Shown here one piece after another: positions 1 to 4,415 of a DNA stretch of 38,565 bases (position 1 is the first letter of the stretch; each line of letters opens with the position of its first letter). Source of the stretch: Gammaproteobacteria bacterium (lineage in GTDB: Bacteria > Pseudomonadota > Gammaproteobacteria > Ga0077536); contig JAIEQK010000112.1 in assembly GCA_019747795.1 (NCBI GenBank), positions 1 through 38,565 of the forward strand. The letters run 5' to 3'. The position numbers and the translations under genes were made by a program. Below the pieces are notes generated by a model that ran no database searches, was not told where the DNA came from, and saw only the letters and a program-made list of their open reading frames with translations.

Positions 1-18
1 TACTTCGCCCCGCACGTT

Positions 19-77
19 GCGCCCGTAGCTCAGCTGGATAGAGTGCTGCCCTCCGAAGGCAGAGGTCGTGGGTTCGA
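19..77 (+). pseudogene. Partial tRNA-Arg(CCG), cut in the T-loop
   Basis: This is a copy of the first 59 nt of the intact tRNA-Arg at 220-296, without a single difference. It keeps the 5' acceptor strand, D-arm, CCG anticodon arm, variable loop and the T-arm up to TTCGA. At that point a 78-bp hairpin-rich element begins. ATCCCGCCG, the expected continuation, reappears only at 156-164, and the acceptor 3' strand and CCA are lost, so it cannot make a normal tRNA. The identity extends upstream to position 1, so the leader and part of the promoter are duplicated too, with an offset of 201 bp. Confidence 0.9.
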
Positions 78-155
78 CAACATCGCGAAGCGATGTTGGA
101 CGCCGCGCAGCGGCGCCCCGCAGGGGCGAGCATCCGCCCAAGCGGATGCGAGTCC
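78..155 (+). repeat. Four-hairpin element inserted in tRNA-Arg T-loop, copy 1
   Basis: Seventy-eight bases lie exactly between TTCGA (73-77) and ATCCCGCCG (156-164), which are adjacent in the intact tRNA. The insert reads as four consecutive stem-loops: CAACATCGC/GCGATGTTG with loop GAA; GCCGC/GCGGC with loop GCA; GCCCC/GGGGC with loop GCA; and GCATCCGC/GCGGATGC with loop CCAA. It ends in GCGAGTCC. It is too short to code for a protein. A same-length copy lies at 377-454, a shortened one at 1273-1326 and a degraded one near 4279-4332. I do not recognise it as a named family. Confidence 0.85.
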
Positions 156-199
156 ATCCCGCCGCGCGTCTCGACCCGTCGACCCGTGCCGAATCCCGC

Positions 200-205
200 T
201 ATACT
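200..205 (+). promoter_or_regulatory. Candidate -10 box of the tRNA-Arg gene
   Basis: TATACT lies 14 bp upstream of the mature tRNA 5' end. It is followed by a GC-rich stretch (CGCCCCGCACG), the type of discriminator seen at stable-RNA promoters. No convincing -35 box at a 16-18 bp spacing is visible. The equivalent box of the first tRNA copy is cut by the window start. Confidence 0.5.
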
Positions 206-219
206 TCGCCCCGCACGTT

Positions 220-296
220 GCGCCCGTAGCTCAGCTGGATAGAGTGCTGCCCTCCGAAGGCAGAGGTCGTGGGTTCGAATCCCGCCGGGCGCGCCA
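220..296 (+). tRNA. tRNA-Arg (anticodon CCG)
   Basis: This 77-nt cloverleaf has a 7-bp acceptor stem (GCGCCCG with CGGGCGC), a normal D-arm (TAGCTCAGCTGGATA), an anticodon stem CTGCC/GGCAG around loop CTCCGAA (anticodon CCG at positions 34-36, reading CGG), a T-arm GTGGG-TTCGAAT-CCCGC, discriminator G and an encoded CCA. It is the intact member of a tandem pair with the truncated copy at 19-77. Its last 18 nt recur exactly at 4333-4350. A 25-bp perfect hairpin begins inside its 3' end. Confidence 0.97.
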
Positions 297-343
297 TACA
301 AACGACAAGGGGGCCATCGGCCCCCTTGTCGTTTGTATGGCGC
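291..343 (+). terminator. Hairpin terminator of tRNA-Arg, 25-bp perfect stem
   Basis: Positions 291-315 and 319-343 are perfectly complementary around a 3-nt ATC loop. The left arm starts in the tRNA 3' end, including its CCA. There is no long T-run after the stem, but the inner part CAAGGGGGCC/GGCCCCCTTG followed by TCGTTTGT is terminator-like. Derivatives of the right arm (CCCCTTGTC.TTTGTA) follow element copies 2 and 3 at about 464-479 and 1335-1353. Confidence 0.75.
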
Positions 344-371
344 ACTCGGTGACCTTGGTCCTACCCACCGG

Positions 372-463
372 TTCGACAACATCGCGCAGCGATGCTGGAC
401 GCCGCGCAGCGGCCCCCCACAGGGGCGAGCATCCGCCGAAGCGGATGCGAGTCCATCCCGCCG
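372..463 (+). repeat. Four-hairpin tRNA-associated element, copy 2
   Basis: TTCGA (372-376), a 78-bp insert (377-454) and ATCCCGCCG (455-463) reproduce copy 1 with a few substitutions. Hairpin 4 keeps its stem and changes only the loop (CGAA); hairpin 1 has one mismatch. Upstream it has CCCACCGG in place of tRNA sequence. Downstream it runs straight into CCCCTTGTC.TTTGTA, like the 3' half of the tRNA terminator. It lies between the tRNA and the secreted-protein gene at 511-1077. Confidence 0.85.
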
Positions 464-510
464 CCCCTTGTCTTTTGTACCGAGATGCGATCTCAGCGAT
501 GTGAGATTGC

Positions 511-1077
511 TTAATCGAACGATCGGTTGGATATGCCCTGTGACACCCAGCGCGTGCGGCTACTGCAGGCGCCGGCCGAGCAATCGTAGGCCCCGGAAAA
601 CACCTGGATTCTCACCCTATTCAAGTCAGCGTTGGGCGCGTTGACTTGAACCAGGACAGGAACCTCTGCCGCAGTCGAATTGCCGCCTTGGTTGCATGCG
701 TAGTACTGCTGGGTCGCGACGCGTTGTCCGCTCAGGTTGAAGACCCGGACATCAAGTCTCGCGCAGTAGCGCTTCTTGGGATCAAGACCAGTCGCATCCA
801 TGTACAGCTTGCCAATCAGAGCCATCCTGACTCGGCCCTCGGCCCAGCACACTGCGGCCCTGCCAGTCGGTGCGCCATTGACATGAGGGCCACCGCCGAA
901 ATCTGCCGTCCTGCTGTTGATGAGAAGCATGTCTCCAGGTACGGAGTCAGTTACGAACCCACCTGCGTAGCATGCATCAACCGGGGTATAAGCCGTCGCT
1001 GACGAGGAGAAGAAAAGTGCTCCTCCCGCAAAGCAGGCCAGCGTCGCGATAAACGCGTGAAGCTTGGCGTTCATCAT
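511..1077 (-). CDS. Secreted hypothetical protein, 188 aa
   Basis: I do not recognise the family. The product starts with a clear Sec signal peptide (MMNAKLHAFIATLACFAGGA..., cleavage likely after ATA near residue 29), so it should be periplasmic or secreted. The mature part has at least six cysteines (for example VDACYAGG, YCARLDVRV, YYACNQGG, YDCSAGACSS), suggesting a small disulfide-bonded beta-rich domain. AAGGAG sits just upstream of an ATGATG start pair, so either methionine could be used. The gene appears less GC-rich than its neighbours by eye. It is bracketed by two same-orientation copies of the tRNA-associated element (372-463 and 1268-1334), which suggests it arrived as a cassette. 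It stands alone on the minus strand. Confidence 0.8.
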   Translation of the reverse strand: MMNAKLHAFIATLACFAGGALFFSSSATAYTPVDACYAGGFVTDSVPGDMLLINSRTADFGGGPHVNGAPTGRAAVCWAEGRVRMALIGKLYMDATGLDPKKRYCARLDVRVFNLSGQRVATQQYYACNQGGNSTAAEVPVLVQVNAPNADLNRVRIQVFSGAYDCSAGACSSRTRWVSQGISNRSFD

Positions 1078-1696
1078 TCACACTCCTTGTCAGTCCCATC
1101 ACTGGAGGGCAGTCAACTGCCGATGTCGCACCCTCCATTTCCAAGGTCCCAACGCGCGTCGGGGACAAGCAATGGACCGAATGCATTAGTTCTGAGCATA
1201 GCGGGCACCTGTTTTTTTTGCAAAAGCCTTAAAAAAGTCCGGGTTATGGCCTGGTTCGACCCACCGGTTCGACAGCTTGCCCGGCGGCCCCCAGGGGCGG
1301 GCATCCGTCGAAGCGGATGCGAGTCCACCCGCCGCCTGCTTGTTGTTTGTATGACCCACCGCTCCCGGTACCCGATCCGCCCCCCTTTCGCCGACCTCCA
1401 TCAGCGAGATCGAACCCCACGCTAAGCCCTCAACCCATTGCACCCGCATACGACCGCGCGCAACGCAGGTGCGAAGCGCACAGCTGATGCGCGCACGGTG
1501 CATGGCCATCCGATAACCAGCAATAGCAAACCTTTGATTCGCAGCTATTTGCCAGTTTGGCTCGTTCGTTGCTCCCGCCTTCTCTCAACCGTCGCAACCC
1601 GACGGCAGGCAGTCGATCCGTAACACAGCGGTGCGACTCGACCGTCTCGCGCCATTCGAGCGTGCGGACGCCAGAGTTCATGCGCCAAAGGAGAGA
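1078..1696. other. Long intergenic region holding element copy 3
   Basis: Apart from the element remnant at 1268-1334 I see no coding sequence. Positions 1211-1236 contain an oligo-T run and an A-rich stretch unusual for this GC-rich window. The open frames here have no ribosome-binding site or recognisable similarity and overlap each other. The region presumably carries the promoters of the divergent genes at 1077 and 1697, but no convincing -35/-10 pair is visible. Confidence 0.5.
1268..1334 (+). repeat. tRNA-associated element, copy 3 (shortened)
   Basis: TTCGA (1268-1272) is followed by 54 bp instead of 78. Hairpin 1 and part of hairpin 2 are missing, while hairpin 4 (GCATCCGT/GCGGATGC, loop CGAA) and GAGTCC are kept, then ACCCGCCG. 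As in copy 2, a CTTGTTGTTTGTATG string like the tRNA terminator's 3' arm follows. It is preceded by GGTTCGACCCACC, so CACCGGTTCGA upstream is shared with copy 2. Confidence 0.8.
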
Positions 1697-2959
1697 ATGA
1701 TGAGCTTCCAGATTCGAACCACGCAGGAAGCCGACCGGGTGAACCGCTGGGGAAGCGGTCTGCTCGTGGTCGCGCTGAGCGTAGCCATGTCCTGCGGGCC
1801 GGCTGTCGCTGGTGACCCACCGAAGAGCAAACCTTTCATCCATCATCTGAAGTCCACGCCCGAGACGACCAACCTGGGCGGCTTCATCATCGATTCGCCC
1901 TCGGTACTCGACATCAAGTCGGGTGACATCGTGCGAGTGGATGTCATCAACCAGTCCGGCGCCACGAGCGCAACGGTCGATCCGGTTGCCTTCTTCGGCG
2001 CGTTCGGCGTCAAGCCCGAAGAGGTGCTTCCCGATGCGATCAACTTCTGGAACAGCCTGCCCTCCAAGGTCCGCTACGGACCCCATATCCTGACCGGCCC
2101 GATCTACATCGAGGGCGCCGAGCCGGGCGACACGATCGAGCTCCAGATCCTGGACGTGTACCAGCGTGTTCCGTACGGCGTGAACAACACGGCGCCGCAG
2201 GGCGGCGTGTTGAGCACGACCTATCCGGGCTTCCGCGCGGGTGACGAGCCTCTCGACATCGCGCCGGCTCCCCCCGGCGCGCCGGGCGGGCTGTTCCCGG
2301 ACGTTCGGCAGCACGTCTACCGCACCGCGAAGGTGAAAGGCGAGGACGTGGCGCTGTTCTCGGACAACATACGAGTGCCGCTGCGGCCCTTCTTCGGGGT
2401 CATGGGCGTGGCGCCGCCGACCGGCCAGTTCATCGGCAACACCGAGGACTCGCCCCCGCCGGCCACCGGCGTCCAGAGCTCGACACAGCCCTGGAATTTC
2501 GGCGGAAACATCGACAGCCACGTGCTGCGCAAGGGGGCCAAGGTGTACTTCCCGGTGTTCCAGTCGGGCGCGCAGTTCTTCTTCGGCGACACTCACTCGG
2601 TGCAGGGCGACGGCGAGGTCAGCGGCACCGCGCTCGAGCATTCGCTCGCGGGCGTCTTCCGCTTCGTGCTCCACAAGAACACGGGCCAGGAGTGGCCGTG
2701 GGCCGAGAACAAGGACCACTACATCCTGATGGGCTTCCACTGGGATCTCGACCGGGCGATGCGCAACGCCACCATCGAAACCATCAAGTTCCTGACGGAA
2801 AAGATGGGCTTGACCGACGCGAAGGCGTTCTCGCTCGCGAGCATCGGCGTCGACTACGTCAACAGCGAAGTCGTGGACCGGACCCAGGTCGTCTCGGCCT
2901 TCATTCCGAAGCGGTACTTCCTGAAGAAGCCGGATTCGGTGGTGGGCGTGCCTGACTAG
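1697..2959 (+). CDS. Exported acetamidase/formamidase (FmdA/AmdA) family protein
   Basis: The 420-aa product has an N-terminal signal peptide ending near PAVAGDPP, then a full-length FmdA/AmdA-type domain. Family landmarks visible are GPIYIEGAEPGDTIELQILD, a PWNFGGNIDSH segment and GDTHSVQGDGEVSGTALEH. Characterised members hydrolyse formamide or short aliphatic amides to ammonia and the acid, and are usually cytoplasmic. A signal peptide here implies a periplasmic enzyme, and the natural substrate is unknown. GGAG at 1690-1693 supports the ATGATG start pair at 1697/1700; the longer open frame from 1631 lacks such support. A 17-bp stem-loop follows at 2983-3021. The gene lies inside the tRNA-bounded segment but its GC content looks typical of the window. 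Confidence 0.88.
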   Translation: MMSFQIRTTQEADRVNRWGSGLLVVALSVAMSCGPAVAGDPPKSKPFIHHLKSTPETTNLGGFIIDSPSVLDIKSGDIVRVDVINQSGATSATVDPVAFFGAFGVKPEEVLPDAINFWNSLPSKVRYGPHILTGPIYIEGAEPGDTIELQILDVYQRVPYGVNNTAPQGGVLSTTYPGFRAGDEPLDIAPAPPGAPGGLFPDVRQHVYRTAKVKGEDVALFSDNIRVPLRPFFGVMGVAPPTGQFIGNTEDSPPPATGVQSSTQPWNFGGNIDSHVLRKGAKVYFPVFQSGAQFFFGDTHSVQGDGEVSGTALEHSLAGVFRFVLHKNTGQEWPWAENKDHYILMGFHWDLDRAMRNATIETIKFLTEKMGLTDAKAFSLASIGVDYVNSEVVDRTQVVSAFIPKRYFLKKPDSVVGVPD

Positions 2960-2982
2960 GCCGCTCGGTACAGCAACCAATG

Positions 2983-3021
2983 GCGCAGATCGGGGCTGGC
3001 GCTTCCAGCCCCGACCTGCGC
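2983..3021 (+). terminator. Stem-loop after the amidase gene
   Basis: GCGCAGATCGGGGCTGG (2983-2999) pairs with CCAGCCCCGACCTGCGC (3005-3021) with a single mismatch and a short CGCTT loop. It lies between the amidase stop (2959) and the lipoprotein start (3036). No T-tract follows, so it may be a rho-independent-like terminator, an attenuator or an mRNA-stabilising hairpin. Confidence 0.6.
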
Positions 3022-3035
3022 GTCAGGAGCGAATC

Positions 3036-3605
3036 GTGAAGCGCCCCGAACTCGAAAAGCACCTGCTCCTCTGTGTCCTGTCCGTGCTGATGACGGCCTG
3101 CGGCAAGGCCCCGTCCGGCCCGGCTGCCGCGCTTACGAGCGCACCCGAGGTCGACCGGTCGATCGAGGTCGCCGTGGTCCCCTTCGGGCTCGCCGCGGGG
3201 ACCAGCCCGCCGCCCTACGACGTCGCCGAGATCATCCGCACCGATCTCGAGGCGCGCGGCGATCTCGCGACGACCGGACTCGCCGATCTGCCGGCCAGGC
3301 CAACGCGCCTGCGCGAGGTTGATTTCGCGACCTGGCGTGGCTCGAAGGCGGATTACCTCGTCGTCGGTCTCGTCGCGGGCGCGCACGACGGCGGGCACGA
3401 AGTCGAGTTCCGTCTGATCGATCCGCGCAAGGAGACGACGGTTGTCGGCTACATGATGCCGAGCGCGCCCGATGCGCTCGCGGTGACGTCCCACCAGATC
3501 GCGGATCTCATCCTCGAGAAGCTGCAACCGCGCGATGCCATGGGCGCGTCCCCGGGCGCGCAAGCGTCGTACGCGGCGGGCGACGCGCGATCTCGGAACC
3601 CGTGA
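3036..3605 (+). CDS. Lipoprotein with only a TolB N-terminal domain
   Basis: The 189-aa product has a signal peptide with a probable lipobox (LMTAC, Cys22) and then a TolB N-terminal-like domain at about residues 40-165: IEVAVVPFG, AEIIRTDLEARGDL, FATWRGSKADYLVVGLV, RLIDPRKETTVVGYMM and SHQIADLILEKL. In TolB, which works with Pal at the outer membrane, this domain is followed by a six-bladed beta-propeller. Here the frame stops about 20 residues after the domain and the propeller is absent. A minus-strand pseudogene begins 9 bp later, so the gene may have been truncated by rearrangement. It could also be a stand-alone domain of the kind used in other envelope lipoproteins. GGAG lies upstream of the start (CAGGAGCGAATCGTG). 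Confidence 0.75.
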   Translation: MKRPELEKHLLLCVLSVLMTACGKAPSGPAAALTSAPEVDRSIEVAVVPFGLAAGTSPPPYDVAEIIRTDLEARGDLATTGLADLPARPTRLREVDFATWRGSKADYLVVGLVAGAHDGGHEVEFRLIDPRKETTVVGYMMPSAPDALAVTSHQIADLILEKLQPRDAMGASPGAQASYAAGDARSRNP

Positions 3606-3614
3606 ACGGTTGGA

Positions 3615-3894
3615 CTAGAACCCGTCCACCTGACGCAGCGCATCCACGAGCTGCGCCCGCATTCGCCACCGCGTGCCGGCGCCGAGGCTCTGGTCGCGAT
3701 CCGGCAGGGCGATCATGGACAGCCACATCGACGAGCCCTGCACGCGATCGAAAGGCTGGCTGAGCCTGGCCTCGGCCAGCGTGCGGCCAGGCAGGGCGTG
3801 CCGGCGCGCGCCGGAGGGCCGCCAGACTCAGCCGGTTCTTGGCGCCCACCTGCTCCTCGAGCGAGAGATAGCGATGCGGGCCATTGCGATGCAA
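3615..3894 (-). pseudogene. Degraded paralogue of the 192-aa gene at 7370-7948
   Basis: Read on the minus strand, the last 54 codons before TAG (3615-3617) give LAEARLSQPFDRVQGSSMWL, then SMIALPDRDQSLGAGTRWRM and a matching tail ending QVDGF. This is nearly the same as the C-terminus of the intact protein encoded at 7370-7948. Upstream, VGAKNRL is recognisable (about 3830-3850) but in a different frame. About 35 residues between the two blocks are missing, and no intact N-terminus is present. So this is a copy broken by an internal deletion and frameshift, lying in the same orientation as its intact relative. Confidence 0.85.
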
Positions 3895-3948
3895 AGAAGC
3901 CGCTGTCGGCCGAGATCGAATCGCTGGCGCTTGCAGCGCGGGCTCAGT

Positions 3949-4182
3949 TCAGCGGGGCGTGAGCGCGAGGTCTCCGATCGCGAGCCGACGTCCCGGCCCG
4001 CTGTAGCATGCATCCGGCATGGCGGTCATAACGACCGTGATGGTGCATTCGTCGAGCGGCTTGGGGCGCGCGTGAAACGGCAGGTCGTCGTAGTGAGCCC
4101 ACTGTTAGGGCGTGTCGTAGCCCTGGGCCGCGTAATACACACGCGAGCGCTCCATGTAGTCGACGGCTGTGCGGTTTGTCAT
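3949..4182 (-). pseudogene. N-terminal fragment of a GrdB-like reductase-family protein
   Basis: From ATG at 4182 the minus strand reads MTNRTAVDYMERSRVYYAAQ, then GYDTP, a TAA stop, and continues in frame with QWAHYDDLPFHARPKPLDEC and TITVVMTAMPDACYSGPG until TGA at 3949. The coherent reading across the stop resembles, from memory, the beginning of proteobacterial proteins annotated as the glycine/sarcosine/betaine reductase selenoprotein B family (PF07355), where a tyrosine is expected at the stop position. Most of the family's length is missing. I see no basis for recoding, as TAA is not a selenocysteine codon. Family assignment is moderate; pseudogene status is stronger. Confidence 0.65.
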
Positions 4183-4274
4183 GCGCCGTCCTCCGCATCC
4201 AGACCTCGATGCATGGCGCGAGCTTCCGAGCCTCGCATTGCCGGGCACGCGCCTGAACTATCCGTCCGACCGAC

Positions 4275-4350
4275 TTCGCGCGCAGGGCGCTGGCCCGCAG
4301 GGGCGAGCATCCGCTCGAGCGCACGCGCGTCCATCCCGCCGGGCGCGCCA
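4275..4350 (+). repeat. Element copy 4 with an exact tRNA-Arg 3' end (attR-like)
   Basis: TTCG at 4275-4278 is followed by degraded hairpins. GGCCCGCAGGGGCGAGCATCC is still clear, and GCGTCC precedes ATCCCGCCGGGCGCGCCA at 4333-4350. Those last 18 nt are identical to positions 279-296 of the tRNA-Arg gene, including the CCA. No tRNA 5' portion precedes them. This is what the distal attachment site of an island integrated in the tRNA 3' end would look like. Confidence 0.8.
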
Positions 4351-4415
4351 TCCGACGCCGCACGTGTTTCCAGGCGACGCGGCACCCCGTCACGTTCGAC
4401 CCGATACCGGCTTGC

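Noticed and set aside
73-164. Group I or other self-splicing intron in the tRNA
   Set aside because: The insert is only 78 bp, lies in the T-loop rather than the anticodon loop, and lacks intron core elements; the acceptor 3' strand is also lost.
1430-2980. Minus-strand open frame of 516 codons
   Set aside because: It is antisense to the FmdA/AmdA gene and carries no recognisable motif.
3949-4182. Selenoprotein reading of the GrdB-like fragment
   Set aside because: The in-frame stop is TAA, not TGA, and the position corresponds to Tyr rather than selenocysteine in the family as I remember it.
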